From positions 1-60,842 of the forward strand of contig JAFIGH010000020.1 in the NCBI GenBank assembly GCA_020831525.1: a stretch of DNA of 60,842 bases. Reading direction: 5' to 3'. Source of the DNA: Opitutales bacterium (GTDB taxonomy: Bacteria > Verrucomicrobiota > Verrucomicrobiia > Opitutales > Oceanipulchritudinaceae). The notes beneath the pieces were generated by a model. It worked only from the letters and a program-made list of their open reading frames with translations, was not told where the DNA came from and ran no database searches. A program made the translations under genes and the position numbers. Position 1 is the stretch's first letter. Each line of letters starts with the position of its first letter. Below, one piece after another: positions 45,297-55,216 of the stretch.

Positions 45297-45470
45297 TCAC
45301 CATAGAATCGCTACGCCTGCGGCAGGTCCGTGGGCGTGCATTTCTTTATCGGCGGTGACAACGGTCAGACCGTGAAGTATGGCGGCGGCGAAGATGGCGC
45401 GGTCGGCGCCATCGTTTTTCGTGTCGGCCCCGGCGGCGCGCCACCTTTGCCACGGCGCCTTACCCCCGGT
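45297..45470 (-). pseudogene. C-terminal remnant of a VapC-type PIN-domain toxin
   Basis: On the minus strand an open frame of 57 codons with no start reads GADTKNDGADRAIFAAAILH, then GLTVVTADKEMHAHGPAAGV and AILW before TGA. The last catalytic helix and the GLTVVTAD-x-GV-x-W ending are typical of PIN-domain VapC RNases. The N-terminal acidic residues, and the antitoxin gene, are gone. The 317-base gap around it (45210-45526) holds nothing else I can support. Confidence 0.6.
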
Positions 45471-45526
45471 TCACCGATCTTGCGGATTTGACCCCGGCCC
45501 TTGCCCTATTCTATTTTTGGCCCTAA

Positions 45527-47611
45527 ATGAACTTTGTCCGTATCTTCATTTTGGCTACCTTGGTCCTATTCTCGCTCGCCACGCTTCGGGGACAAAACCT
45601 GGAGTTTGTCATCCAGCCCCACGGCACACTCGACATCGCGGCAGACGCGCTTTGGTACATCCCGCTCGATACCGCCGAATCCGGCTACCTCGCCAATGGC
45701 TCCATAGCCCGCGTGAGTTCGAACAAAATCGCGGTTTATCCATGGGGCGACCCGGCCAATTTCGCCCCCGACACCACCAACTGGTCCATCAACCGCATCT
45801 GGTCGCACGAGTTTTTGCGGGTCACCGCAACCACCGGAACCCTCGGCACCCAAATCGTGATTCCCTACCGCCGCGTCCCCACCGACGCCGATTCCTTCAT
45901 CACCGTCACGGTGGCCGACCCGCCCGCCGTCTCCTCCATCGATTTTCTGGATTTCAACCCGGTGACCCACTTCGATCCGGTTTCCTGGAAAATCATCTTC
46001 GACGAGCCCGTGTCCGGGGTAACGGAGGCCAATTTCGACTTGGCGGGAAACCTTGAGGGCGAGGTCGGCATCACCGAGGTGGTGCCGGTGGAGGGAGAGA
46101 ACAACCGGGTTTGGCGGGTGACCGCTTCGACCGGGGAAGGCACCGGGCTGTTGAGACTGGATTGGGCGGGAACCGCCGCGGAGTCGCCCCAGGTGCCGGT
46201 CCCTTTCACCGGGCCGAGCTATGATTTCGCCGGGCTGCCCGTCTTTCTGGAAAACCCCGAGGGAGGCATGTTCATCGTCCATCCCGACCAACCCGGCATT
46301 CCCCTCTCCGGTCTGGCGCAAACACGGGCCACCGACACCCTCTACTATCAGTGGTACAGGCACGACCGCGCGGACCACACCGACGGCTCCCCGGAACGAC
46401 TGGACGGGGAAACCACGCCCGAATTTACCGTCACCGGCGACGATTTGTTGGCCGACAAGGATTCAACCTGGTTCATCCTCATCGCCTCAACCAACGCGTT
46501 TCCCTCCGACCCCGGAACCTTCCCTCCCAACCGCGCCTCGACGGCCGCGGAGATCCAACGGGTCGAACCTCCGGAACTGGGCGACATCTCTCCCGATGCG
46601 GTCATTCCCCAGGGAGCGGATTACCAGATCCACGCCTTCCCCGCGGGCGGCACCGAGCCGCTTGTCTTCGAATGGTTTGCCGGGAAATCCGGCGACACCT
46701 CCCAGCCCCTGTCCGGCGTAAACGCCCCCTTCCTTCACCTCACCAACCTGACGGACACAAAACGGTTTTGGATGCGCCTCAGCAACGCGGCCGGGCTGGA
46801 ACACGCCGCTCACTCGCCCACCATCACCGTCCATGTCTTCAGCGGGGTGCGGGCCGAACCGACAACCGTCCACACCCTCCCCGGCCGCGTCATCGACCCG
46901 GGCCCCCGCTTCACCTTGGTGGATTCCGCGGATCAACCGGTTCCCTGGCCCGGCCAAATGCCTTTGCATCTCCGGTTGGTTCCCGGCAGCGGCGGCGCCG
47001 GGGCCGTCTTCCAGGAGAGCGGCGGCACCCAAATCGCGTGGCAACCGGAAGGAACGGGACCGATGGAGATCCCCGCCATGGTGGCCAACGAAACCACCGG
47101 CTCCCACACCCTGCGCTTCGCCCTCCCCAATCAGTTTGAACAGAGCGTGACCCTCTGGAATCTGGAGGCGCGGCAACTCTGGCGGAACCTGCACTACGGA
47201 CGGCGGGACAACGCGGGCGACGCAGCCGACATAGCCGCGCCCCTCGGCGACGGCATTGCCAACTTGCTGAAATACGCATTGGCCATCGATCCCAAGGATC
47301 CCTCCCGTCCGACCGTCCGTTTGGACGACCCGGCCGGGGGCCTCCCCCTCGTTTACCGGGAGGAGGGACGGCTCCACGTGGTTTTCACCCGTTTGCGGGA
47401 GGCCCATGCGGATGTCACCTACCGGGTCACCTTTTCCACCGACTTGGTCACGTGGGAGGAGGCCCCGGACTTGGAACTGGTGGCCGAAGAAGACGCCCTG
47501 CTTCCCGGCGGTGGTCCGCTGGCGGATTTGTATAAACGAGTCCACTACCGCGGGCCGGACGACAGCGCCGACCCGCGGCAATTCGCGCGGGTGGAAGTGA
47601 GTACCCCATAA
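45527..47611 (+). CDS. Large secreted protein with Ig-like segments
   Basis: A 694-residue exported protein with a signal peptide (MNFVRIFILATLVLFSLATL) and no other membrane helix. The middle contains beta-sandwich-like segments: VSWKIIFDEPVSGVTEANFD fits a Big_-type Ig fold, and two further Ig-like units follow around 240-460. Near 560, RDNAGDAADIAAPLGDGIAN with LLKYALAIDPKD is the linker motif seen before the C-terminal domain of many Verrucomicrobiota surface proteins. No PEP-CTERM tag is present. No enzyme motif was seen; a structural or adhesion role is possible. The upstream gap holds only the vapC remnant. Confidence 0.7.
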   Translation: MNFVRIFILATLVLFSLATLRGQNLEFVIQPHGTLDIAADALWYIPLDTAESGYLANGSIARVSSNKIAVYPWGDPANFAPDTTNWSINRIWSHEFLRVTATTGTLGTQIVIPYRRVPTDADSFITVTVADPPAVSSIDFLDFNPVTHFDPVSWKIIFDEPVSGVTEANFDLAGNLEGEVGITEVVPVEGENNRVWRVTASTGEGTGLLRLDWAGTAAESPQVPVPFTGPSYDFAGLPVFLENPEGGMFIVHPDQPGIPLSGLAQTRATDTLYYQWYRHDRADHTDGSPERLDGETTPEFTVTGDDLLADKDSTWFILIASTNAFPSDPGTFPPNRASTAAEIQRVEPPELGDISPDAVIPQGADYQIHAFPAGGTEPLVFEWFAGKSGDTSQPLSGVNAPFLHLTNLTDTKRFWMRLSNAAGLEHAAHSPTITVHVFSGVRAEPTTVHTLPGRVIDPGPRFTLVDSADQPVPWPGQMPLHLRLVPGSGGAGAVFQESGGTQIAWQPEGTGPMEIPAMVANETTGSHTLRFALPNQFEQSVTLWNLEARQLWRNLHYGRRDNAGDAADIAAPLGDGIANLLKYALAIDPKDPSRPTVRLDDPAGGLPLVYREEGRLHVVFTRLREAHADVTYRVTFSTDLVTWEEAPDLELVAEEDALLPGGGPLADLYKRVHYRGPDDSADPRQFARVEVSTP

Positions 47612-47763
47612 GGCAACCGCGCCGGATTCGATTCTCCGGCGCTAGTTGGGCAAACTCCGGACCATTTCTCTCCGCAACAGCCCTTGACCCAATGTCGTCG
47701 ATAGGGTCTGAATGAAGGGTCGGCCATTGCACACGGGTGTTGGCAAGCGGCGACGTTAAAGCA

Positions 47764-48557
47764 ATGTTGGATAGTCAGAAGATTCGATTGGCGGTCATGA
47801 GCCTGGGATGGGACAATCCCGCAGGCGGTGACCTGATTCCGTTTCTGAAGGAAGCGCGGGAGGCCGGTTACGAGGGCGTCAGCGGGTTCGCCGATACGGC
47901 GTGGAATGATTACATCGCCGATCCCGGAGAATTTCGGCGTGTGCTTGAGGGCGAAGGGCTTTCCCTTGCCAGCATGGACGTTCAGAGCGGGACCCCCTGG
48001 CCGAGGTAGAGCGGATCTGTGCCTTCATGGCCGCGCTGGATTGCCGTCACCTCATTTGTCTCGGGGGCGTGGGCACGGTCGCGGCGAACTACGAAGAGCT
48101 GGGCCCGGTCCTGAGCCGCATCGGTCGCGTCGCGCGCAAATTCGGGATTCGGGCGGCCTACCACAACGGGCGCACCCGCGAGACGATCGCCGATATGAAA
48201 ACGGCCCTCGATCATGCGGACCCGGAGGTGGTTTTTGCGGCCTGCGACACCGGGCACGCCACGCGCGATTTCATCGAGTTTCCGTACCCGGAACGGGCGG
48301 TCCGTTTCATGGAGCGGGAGTGGGACCGGATCGACTTTATCGAGTTCAAGGACTGGAGCCCGTCGACAGAGCTGAACACCCCGGTCGGGGAGGGTTTGTG
48401 CGACTGGCCGGCTGTGTTTGAGCGCGTCGTGACGGGAGGGTATGGCGGTTGGATCGTCGTTGAGCAAAACGGCCACCCCGGTCTGAGCAAGGGGCGGACG
48501 CCCTTCGAGTGCGCGCGCCTGAGCCGGGAATTTATTCGCAAAGGAATGAGTGTATGA
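47764..48557 (+). pseudogene. Sugar phosphate isomerase/epimerase (TIM barrel), frameshifted
   Basis: The 5' part (47764-48009) reads KIRLAVMSLGWDNPAGGDLI, FLKEAREAGYEGVSGFADTA and ends early at TAG. The 3' part, one frame away, continues DPLAEVERICAFMAALDCRH, IRAAYHNGRTRETIADMKTA, FAACDTGHATRDF and GYGGWIVVEQN, the IolE/xylose-isomerase-like barrel with its GH and EQ metal residues. The junction lies at the GGG of 47989-47991; one extra G would give a continuous 264-residue protein ending in an ATGA overlap with the dehydrogenase. It is a real frameshift or a homopolymer sequencing error. Confidence 0.75.
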
Positions 48558-49573
48558 GTGAACGGATTCTGAAAATCGGCCTGCTGGGATGCGGCAACAA
48601 TGGCCAAACACACGCGGAGGCCGCCGCCAACAGCCCCTTCGTTGAGATCGTGGCCTGTGCCGATCTCGACCTTGTGCGGGCAAAGGCCTTCGCGGACCGG
48701 TTCCACATTCCGCAGTGCTTCGATTCGTTGAGGTCGATGGTGGAGGGCGGTGGCTGCGACATGCTGTTGTTTTCGACCTATCCGGCCCATCACCTGGCGC
48801 AGATCCGCGAAGCCTGTGAACTCGGTGCACGGGCGATCCTCTGTGAGAAAGCGCTGACGATGACAGTCGACGAGGCCGAGGAGGTCCAGCGCATTGCGGA
48901 GTCGCACGGAGCGCTGGTCTGTGAAGGCCTCATGTATCGGCATCATCCACAGATCCAAAAGGGACTGGAGCTGGTGCGCGGCGGGGCGATCGGCGATGTG
49001 TGCTATATCCATGGATACTTTTCGGCCCCCTCCCAACCCGATCCTTCCAACTGGCGACACCGAAAAGAGGATGGCGGCGGAGCGATGGCCGCCAAGGGAT
49101 GTTACATGATCGATGCCCTTTGTCAGTTTGCCGGAAAGCCCGCGCTGAGCGTCTACAGCAAGGAGACGGTGCATCCGGAAACCGGCGTCGAGATCGGTCA
49201 CACGGGAACCCTTTGTTTTGAGGGTGCCCTCACGGGGCAATTTGAATCCAATCACCGCTCCGTCTGGCGGGAGGAACTGCACATCATGGGCACCGCCGGA
49301 ACCCTCTGCATTCCACATGCGGTGGTCACGAAATCGCAACCGCGGCACATTGATCTGCAACTGGGTGGAGCCTTCGAGCACCAACCGCGGCAAACCAAAC
49401 GTTTTGATTTCGAGGTAGCGAACAGTTACCAACTCCAGCTCGAAAACATGCGCGCCTGCATCTTCGGTCACGGAGAGCCGGTCGTGCCCATGCATGAAAG
49501 CGTGCGCAATATGCGCGTCACCAGTGCGCTGCGCAAGTCCGCCGAGACGGGCCGGGAAGAGCTGGTTTCGTGA
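48554..49573 (+). CDS. Gfo/Idh/MocA-family oxidoreductase
   Basis: A 339-residue NAD(P)-dependent sugar or inositol dehydrogenase. The Rossmann motif GLLGCGNNGQTHAEAA, the acidic ACADLDL strand end and ILCEKALTMTVDEAEE (EKP varied to EKA) open the protein; GLMYRHHPQIQKGLELVRGG and GGAMAAKGCYMIDALCQFAG belong to the catalytic C-terminal half, with the usual D/H positions. It starts at the ATG overlapping the isomerase stop, so the two act in one sugar pathway. The specific sugar cannot be told. Confidence 0.85.
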   Translation: MSERILKIGLLGCGNNGQTHAEAAANSPFVEIVACADLDLVRAKAFADRFHIPQCFDSLRSMVEGGGCDMLLFSTYPAHHLAQIREACELGARAILCEKALTMTVDEAEEVQRIAESHGALVCEGLMYRHHPQIQKGLELVRGGAIGDVCYIHGYFSAPSQPDPSNWRHRKEDGGGAMAAKGCYMIDALCQFAGKPALSVYSKETVHPETGVEIGHTGTLCFEGALTGQFESNHRSVWREELHIMGTAGTLCIPHAVVTKSQPRHIDLQLGGAFEHQPRQTKRFDFEVANSYQLQLENMRACIFGHGEPVVPMHESVRNMRVTSALRKSAETGREELVS

Positions 49574-49770
49574 GGATTTCTATCGCGGAGTCAATCCCGC
49601 AGAATTTCATCGAGGCACAACCGCACCCAGGCTCGACCAAGCTGACTTCTGCTGATTGACGGAGAATTCGGCTTCGGTCGCGGTTGGCAAAGAATGCCGT
49701 CACAAACATGCCGCCCGCGGCCACGCCCTACACTACCAAATGGACAACCGAACCCGAGATAAAATTCTGC

Positions 49771-50091
49771 TCAGTCGCCGTCGGGTTTCACGGCGAGGGG
49801 GCGGAGGGTGAACTGATCATCGCCGTCGCGACTGTATTCGTGCAGTTGTGTTCGCTGCACGTCGGCGAGGGCGAAGAGCTTGGGCAGCGCTTTGGCGTCC
49901 ACCCCGTGAAGGACGAGTATCGGTTCGTCGTTGGCCAACTCAACGCGGGTATGGAGTGAATCGATGCCTAGACTGGCAGCGAGGTAGCCGCCCAACCGCT
50001 CGGCCAGTTCCTGCAACTGCGGGCTGCGCGGGTCGACTTTGGCTTTGTCGACCAAGGAATAGAGCGGCAGGGCGTAGCTGCGCGTCGGCAT
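49771..50091 (-). CDS. Small protein of unknown function coupled to fabB
   Basis: A 106-residue soluble protein, mixed alpha/beta, with RSPQLQELAERLGGYLAASL and RVELANDEPILVLHGVDAKA. I recognise no family. It starts at an ATG overlapping the stop of fabB (ATGA) and is the last gene of the fabA-fabB unit, so a role in lipid synthesis or its control is possible but unproven. Confidence 0.65.
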   Translation of the reverse strand: MPTRSYALPLYSLVDKAKVDPRSPQLQELAERLGGYLAASLGIDSLHTRVELANDEPILVLHGVDAKALPKLFALADVQRTQLHEYSRDGDDQFTLRPLAVKPDGD

Positions 50092-51311
50092 CAGACAGAG
50101 CGCAGAACGAGGGAGGCGTTGGTGCCGCCGAAACCGAAATTGTTGGTCAGGACGGTGCGCGGGGACGCCTCCCGCACTTCACGTACGATGGGATAGCCCT
50201 CAGCCGACGGATCGAGTTCCGCGATGTGGGCGCTGGCGGCGAGAAAGCCGTGCTTCATCATGAGCAGGCAGTAAATGACCTCCTGCACTCCGGTCGCCCC
50301 GAGGCTGTGCCCCGTGAGGGATTTCGTCGAGGACACCGGCGGCACCTCCTGTCCGAAGACCTCGCGCAGGGCCTTGAGTTCAACAATGTCACCGGCAGGG
50401 GTGCTTGTGCCGTGCGCGTTCACGTAGTCGACCGGGGTGTCCACCGTCTCCGTGGCCATGCGCATGCAGCGCACGGCACCCTCGCCGCTGGGAGCGACCA
50501 TATCGGCACCGTCAGAGTTGGCACCGTAGCCCACGATTTCGGCGAGGATGTTGGCACCGCGCGCTATGGCGCGCTCGTATTCCTCGAGCACCACCATGCC
50601 GCCGCCGCCGCCCGCGACAAAGCCGTCGCGGTTGACGTCAAAGGGGCGACTCGCCGTCGCCGGGGTGTCGTTGAAGGCGCTCGAAAGCGCGCCCATGGCA
50701 TCAAAGAAAAGCGTGAGTTCTGTCGTTTCTTCCTCTCCTCCCCCGGCGAAGATGATGTCCTGCTTGCCCCATGCAATCTGTTCGTAGGCCGCGCCGATGC
50801 AATGCGTGCTCGTGGAGCAGGCGCTCGTCACAGTGTAGTTGAGGCCCTTGATGTGATAGGCTGTGGCGAGATTGGCCGCGACCGTACTCGACATGATACG
50901 CGGCACGCGGAAGGCACCGACACGCCGGATCCCTTTTTCACGGAGAAGGTCGATCCCTTCCCGCTGGTTGAGTGGCGAACCGCCGCCGCTGCCCGCAATA
51001 ATCCCGGTGCGCGGGTTGGATATATCGTCCTCACCGAGACCGCTCTCCTCAATGGCCTCGCGCATGGCAACGTAGGCCCACATGGCGGCGTCGCCCATGA
51101 AACGGGCGAGCTTTCGGTCGATGGACTGGATGAGGGCGTCGCGGTCGCGCACGCTGCCCGCCACCTGGCTGCGCAGCCCGCGCTCGACATAGTCCTCGTT
51201 GCGGATGATGCCCGAGCGGGTGTCGCGCAGCGAATCGAGGACCGCCTCCTTGGAATTGCCGAGGCAGGAAACGACGCCCGCCCCGGTGATTACGACTCGT
51301 CTAGGATTCAT
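50091..51311 (-). CDS. fabB: 3-oxoacyl-ACP synthase I (KAS I)
   Basis: A 406-residue condensing enzyme that extends acyl-ACP with malonyl-ACP. The catalytic Cys165 lies in [20 protein letters not shown], which follows the FabB rather than FabF pattern ([13 protein letters not shown]), and the His pair is in [11 protein letters not shown] and [11 protein letters not shown], with the Lys in [10 protein letters not shown]. It lies 48 bases after fabA. In proteobacteria FabA and FabB together make unsaturated fatty acids without oxygen; the same pairing here supports that role over general elongation. Confidence 0.92.
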   Translation of the reverse strand: MNPRRVVITGAGVVSCLGNSKEAVLDSLRDTRSGIIRNEDYVERGLRSQVAGSVRDRDALIQSIDRKLARFMGDAAMWAYVAMREAIEESGLGEDDISNPRTGIIAGSGGGSPLNQREGIDLLREKGIRRVGAFRVPRIMSSTVAANLATAYHIKGLNYTVTSACSTSTHCIGAAYEQIAWGKQDIIFAGGGEEETTELTLFFDAMGALSSAFNDTPATASRPFDVNRDGFVAGGGGGMVVLEEYERAIARGANILAEIVGYGANSDGADMVAPSGEGAVRCMRMATETVDTPVDYVNAHGTSTPAGDIVELKALREVFGQEVPPVSSTKSLTGHSLGATGVQEVIYCLLMMKHGFLAASAHIAELDPSAEGYPIVREVREASPRTVLTNNFGFGGTNASLVLRSV

Positions 51312-51359
51312 GGAAATGGAATGAGTGGAAGTTTGCGTGCGCCGCCTAGGGCGGAGTCT

Positions 51360-51863
51360 TCAGTTGAACAGACCGACCCGCAGCCCGGAGGCCGTGTAGA
51401 TTTCTTTGTCGTCGGCGAGGACGCGCCCGTCCGCGATCGCCATCTTCAATCGGCCCGTGAGCACGCGCTTGATGTCGAGCTGATAGGTGACCCGTTTGTT
51501 CTCCGGTAGAATCTGCCCGACGAACTTCACTTCCCCGACACCGAGGGCGCGGCCCTTGCCGAGATGGCCCGACCACGTGAGGAAAAAGCCGACCAGCTGC
51601 CACAATGCATCGAGCCCGAGGCAACCGGGCATCACAGGATCGTCCTGGAAATGACATTGGAAGAACCAGAGGTCGGGCCGCACCTCCAGCTCGGCGGCAA
51701 CCGAGCCCTTGCCGTGGGCACCGTCGTCGCCCGCGATATAGCTGATGCGGTCGAACATCAGCATATTCGGCAAGGGAAGCCGCGCATGGCCCGGCTCAAA
51801 GAGTTTACCCTCGCCGCAAAGGATGAGTTCGTTGCGCTCGTAACTGGATTTTCGTTCGATCAT
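51360..51863 (-). CDS. fabA: 3-hydroxydecanoyl-ACP dehydratase/isomerase
   Basis: A 167-residue hot-dog-fold enzyme that dehydrates 3-hydroxydecanoyl-ACP and isomerises the product to cis-3-decenoyl-ACP, the branch point to unsaturated chains. The central [20 protein letters not shown] carries the active-site His71 and Asp85 (His70/Asp84 in E. coli), which distinguishes FabA from FabZ. The ATG at 51863 gives the family length. The 172-base gap to the beta-barrel gene holds a GCCTCC-GGGC-GGAGGC hairpin, so it probably has its own promoter. Confidence 0.93.
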   Translation of the reverse strand: MIERKSSYERNELILCGEGKLFEPGHARLPLPNMLMFDRISYIAGDDGAHGKGSVAAELEVRPDLWFFQCHFQDDPVMPGCLGLDALWQLVGFFLTWSGHLGKGRALGVGEVKFVGQILPENKRVTYQLDIKRVLTGRLKMAIADGRVLADDKEIYTASGLRVGLFN

Positions 51864-52035
51864 TGGATTGCTACGGTTGCCGCACGGCTCCCCGCCTCCG
51901 GGCGGAGGCTGACCACCGCAGAGAGACTGCTGCTCCCGCAGAGCTGGAAAGTGTGCGAAGCCGCAAGGCAACGGAACACAGCCGCACCCTACAAGGATTT
52001 TCTCGCCTTTCCGCAGAGCCGCCGCGCCCGGACGA

Positions 52036-53259
52036 TCAGAACCGGATGCCGAACCCGGCGTTGACGTATATCTGCGTGTCGAGGTCGACCTCCACAGTCC
52101 GCTCGTCCTGACCCCGGTGGGTGTGGTCGCCCCCCGCGCCCTGATACTGCACAGAACTGAAGAAGCGCACACGCTCATTGATACGGTAGGAAGCACCGGC
52201 ATCAACATAGCCCGCGTAGAAGAAATCCCTGTCTGCTGTTACCACCAACTCGCGTTGCGGAACAAAAAGCACACTGTCGATCTCCATGGTCTCAAAGACC
52301 GAGAACTTCGAAGAATAGAGGCCGGCGGCAATCCCCGCCCCGAAATTGAGGCTCATCCGCCCGAATAGGTCCATGTCGTAGGTCGGCCCCATGCGCAGCG
52401 AAACAATCGACGAGCGGAAGTCCACCGAGCTACGCACGGTTGCATCGTCTTCGACAACAAACTCGCGGGATTCCCCTTCCTCCGGCGACCAGTGGATAAG
52501 GAGCGAATCATCCCCGCGTATACGCGTGCCGTTATATGCCTGACCCTCCTCGGGGAAATCCGGCAAGCTGCCAATGAGCCGGAAAATGTCCTCCGCTACC
52601 CGCAGATCCGCCTGGATCGACTCGTCAAACGAGGAATCAAAGCCATTGAAACCGAAGCCGACCTGCATCGCGAACCGCGTGGACGTGTCGATGAACCTTC
52701 GGTACCGCATCTCCCAACCCATCGCACCGCTACTGCCGACTTCATGGGCGAACTGCGGATCGGACGGGCTCGCCGCGAAGCGACTGAAGGCCACGCCGGT
52801 CTCACCGTCCCCCAGATCGCGGATCTGTCCTTCACGCTGGAAAGCGAAGTTTGCGGAGAACTCATCCGTCGTCGGAACCGACTCGAGCTGCCCGTCCCCC
52901 CCGACTACCTCGCGGCCCTGATAGTCCTGCCGGATGACACCGTCGTCATACTGCCGCCGCCGCTCCACACCGATGACGAGATTCGTCTCCGTTTGTTCCA
53001 CCACGTTGAAGGGAATCTCTCCCAGCCCGCGCACGGAAATATCCGGCGAAAGCAGGTAGCGCGTCCCGATCTCGATCTCGTTCATCCGCGGCGGCGGAGG
53101 CGGACGCTCGAAGCGCACCGGGCGCGACGGCTCGTCGGCTTCGCCCGGCGTCATGGGCAAATACGTGCCGAAAAGTACAACCATACCGAGGGCGGCGCGC
53201 CGCGCCGAAACACTCCCACGTCCCCGAAATATTCGCGGTAACCGGATCATCGCCGTCAT
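52036..53259 (-). CDS. Outer-membrane beta-barrel protein
   Basis: A roughly 407-residue exported protein. A basic N-terminus with a hydrophobic stretch ([18 protein letters not shown]) serves as signal peptide, followed by a Pro-rich linker. From about residue 150 alternating strands dominate: [69 protein letters not shown], and the last residues INAGFGIRF-like end in Phe, the signal for BAM insertion. The function is unknown. Starts at 53259 and 53250 both give the same protein nearly. Confidence 0.7.
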   Translation of the reverse strand: MTAMIRLPRIFRGRGSVSARRAALGMVVLFGTYLPMTPGEADEPSRPVRFERPPPPPRMNEIEIGTRYLLSPDISVRGLGEIPFNVVEQTETNLVIGVERRRQYDDGVIRQDYQGREVVGGDGQLESVPTTDEFSANFAFQREGQIRDLGDGETGVAFSRFAASPSDPQFAHEVGSSGAMGWEMRYRRFIDTSTRFAMQVGFGFNGFDSSFDESIQADLRVAEDIFRLIGSLPDFPEEGQAYNGTRIRGDDSLLIHWSPEEGESREFVVEDDATVRSSVDFRSSIVSLRMGPTYDMDLFGRMSLNFGAGIAAGLYSSKFSVFETMEIDSVLFVPQRELVVTADRDFFYAGYVDAGASYRINERVRFFSSVQYQGAGGDHTHRGQDERTVEVDLDTQIYVNAGFGIRF

Positions 53260-53401
53260 GCAACGTCCCGCGGAGACCGCTGTCAAATCATCGCTGCACC
53301 TGCTCCCTCCTGTTTTTCCACGAGCCCCGTCGACCCCGGAATATTCATATCTCTTGGATATATTTTTTGGCAGGAAGTTTCTATCGCAGATGTTATAATA
53401 C

Positions 53402-53430
53402 TTGACATGATTAGGACCCCGAGTTAAAAT
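53402..53430 (+). promoter_or_regulatory. Strong sigma70-like promoter for prfC
   Basis: TTGACA (53402-53407), 17 bases, TAAAAT (53425-53430): a perfect -35 and a 5/6 match at -10, in the AT-rich part of the 301-base gap (53260-53560). It implies a 5' leader of about 120 bases ahead of prfC. Nothing else was identified in the gap. Confidence 0.6.
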
Positions 53431-53560
53431 TTATTGACAGCATGGCACAGCGAAAGTTCCCGCTTGCCACGGTTGCGCGGTCGTGGGACGAATGCCGGGT
53501 TGATCCGGACTGCGGCGCGGGCCATGCCGTGCTGCAATCCGGGGCGACCGCACCGCACCC

Positions 53561-55198
53561 ATGAGTTTGCACAAAGAAATCGCGCGCCGCCGTACGTTTG
53601 CCATCATCTCGCACCCCGACGCGGGCAAGACGACGCTCACCGAGAAGTTCCTCCTCTACGGCGGGGCGCTCAACCTCGCGGGCGGTGTGCGCGACCGCAA
53701 AAACCAGCGCGCCACAGCCTCCGACTGGATGGAGTTGGAAAAGCAGCGCGGCATATCCGTCTCCTCCACCGTCCTCCAGTTCGAATACCGTGGCTACGCG
53801 GTGAACCTTCTCGACACTCCCGGTCACCAGGATTTTTCGGAAGACACCTACCGTGTGCTTACTGCCGTGGACGCGGCCGTCATGGTGCTGGACGCGGCGA
53901 AGGGCATTGAGCCGCAGACGCTCAAGCTCTTCCAGGTGTGCCGCCAGCGCAACGTCCCCATCTTCACCTTTGTGAACAAGTGCGACCGCCCCGGCCGCGA
54001 GCCGCTTGCAATCCTTGATGAGATCCACGAGACGCTCGGCCTGCAGCCTTTTGCCGTGACGTGGCCGGTGGGCGAAGGGGCGGATTTTCGGGGCGTCTTC
54101 GACCGCCTTGAGAGCCGTGTGCATTGGTTTGAGAAAACCGCCGGCGGCCGCCACCGCGCATCCGTGGAGGTTGGCGGGATTGACGATCCCGCCTTCGCCG
54201 GGAAGCTCCCCGCACCCCTCCTCGACAAGGTGCGCGACGAGCTGGAACTCCTCGAAGGCGCGGGCACGGACTTCGACCGGAGCGCCGTCCTCGCCGGAGA
54301 GCAGACGCCGGTCTACTTTGGCAGCGCCATCAACAACTTCGGGATCGAACGCCTCCTGAACGGCTTTCTCGACCTCGCTCCGCCGCCCGCGCCGCGGGCC
54401 GCCAACGACCGGGAGGTACCGCCCGAAGCGCCTTATTTCTCAGCCTTCATCTTCAAGATTCAGGCAAATCTCGACGCCCGCCACCGCGACCGCCTCGCCT
54501 TCCTGCGCGTCTGCTCGGGCAAGTTCACGCGCGACATGCAGGTTTACCATGCGCAGACCGGCAAGAAAATCCGCCTCGCCTTCTCGCACCAGCTCTTCGG
54601 CAACGAGCGCGACACGCGCGATGAAGCCTGGCCGGGCGATATCCTCGGCATCACCGGCCAGAGCGGTTTCGGGATCGGCGACACCCTCACGGAGGACCCG
54701 AAGGTGCGCTACGACGCCATCCCCACCTTCGCCCCGGAGTGTTTCGCATATTTCCACAATCCCAACACCGGCAACTACAAGCGCTTCCGTGCCGGGCTCG
54801 AACAACTCCTGCAGGAGCGCGTCGTGCAACGCTTCCATCCGCTCGATTCCGCTTCCCAGGTGCCCCTTCTCGGAGCCGTCGGCGCGCTGCAGTTCGATGT
54901 CGTCGCCTATCGTCTTGAGAACGAATACAACGCCCCCGCCCGCGTCGAGCGCGCCCCGTGGACCGTCACGCGCTGGCTCGACCCGGCTTTCGACGAATCC
55001 CATCTCGCCGACCTCTATCTCGGCGGGGCCACCCTCGTGCGTGACGACGAAGGCGATTTAGTGCTCCTCTTTCCCGGCGAATGGGAATTCACCTACTTTG
55101 AGCGCAAGAACCCGGACCTCACGCTTCACGCCACACGCCGCCGCGACCGCTTCAACACCACCGCCGCCGATGCCGTGCGCGCAGCCTCCTCCGTCTGA
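53561..55198 (+). CDS. prfC: Peptide chain release factor 3
   Basis: A 545-residue translational GTPase that removes RF1/RF2 from the ribosome after peptide release. The G motifs are SHPDAGKTTLTEKFLLYGGA, the NWMELEKQRGISVSS-like switch (SDWMELEKQRGISVSSTVLQ), LLDTPGHQDFSEDTYRVL and NKCDRPGREP. Domain II and the RF3 C-terminal domain (YRLENEYNAPARVE and the WLDPAF segment) are intact, and the length is slightly above E. coli RF3 (529). HAD phosphatase follows after 18 bases. Confidence 0.95.
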   Translation: MSLHKEIARRRTFAIISHPDAGKTTLTEKFLLYGGALNLAGGVRDRKNQRATASDWMELEKQRGISVSSTVLQFEYRGYAVNLLDTPGHQDFSEDTYRVLTAVDAAVMVLDAAKGIEPQTLKLFQVCRQRNVPIFTFVNKCDRPGREPLAILDEIHETLGLQPFAVTWPVGEGADFRGVFDRLESRVHWFEKTAGGRHRASVEVGGIDDPAFAGKLPAPLLDKVRDELELLEGAGTDFDRSAVLAGEQTPVYFGSAINNFGIERLLNGFLDLAPPPAPRAANDREVPPEAPYFSAFIFKIQANLDARHRDRLAFLRVCSGKFTRDMQVYHAQTGKKIRLAFSHQLFGNERDTRDEAWPGDILGITGQSGFGIGDTLTEDPKVRYDAIPTFAPECFAYFHNPNTGNYKRFRAGLEQLLQERVVQRFHPLDSASQVPLLGAVGALQFDVVAYRLENEYNAPARVERAPWTVTRWLDPAFDESHLADLYLGGATLVRDDEGDLVLLFPGEWEFTYFERKNPDLTLHATRRRDRFNTTAADAVRAASSV

Positions 55199-55216
55199 AC
55201 CTCCCGCCTTTCCGCC

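Noticed and set aside
39302-45300. An integron cassette array
   Set aside because: The cargo looks cassette-like and includes an AAC(3)-I-like gene, but I found no integrase, no recurring attC structure and no RYYYAAC/GTTRRRY pairs between genes; several genes are also joined by ATGA overlaps, which cassettes lack.
49574-49770. A gene in the gap between the dehydrogenase and the fabB-coupled gene
   Set aside because: Frames there are short, carry no motif and lack start signals; I see nothing to call.
53355-53395. A second prfC promoter at TATAAT near 53393
   Set aside because: The only -35 candidate, TTGGCA, is 21 bases away, which is too far; the TTGACA-17-TAAAAT pair downstream is better.
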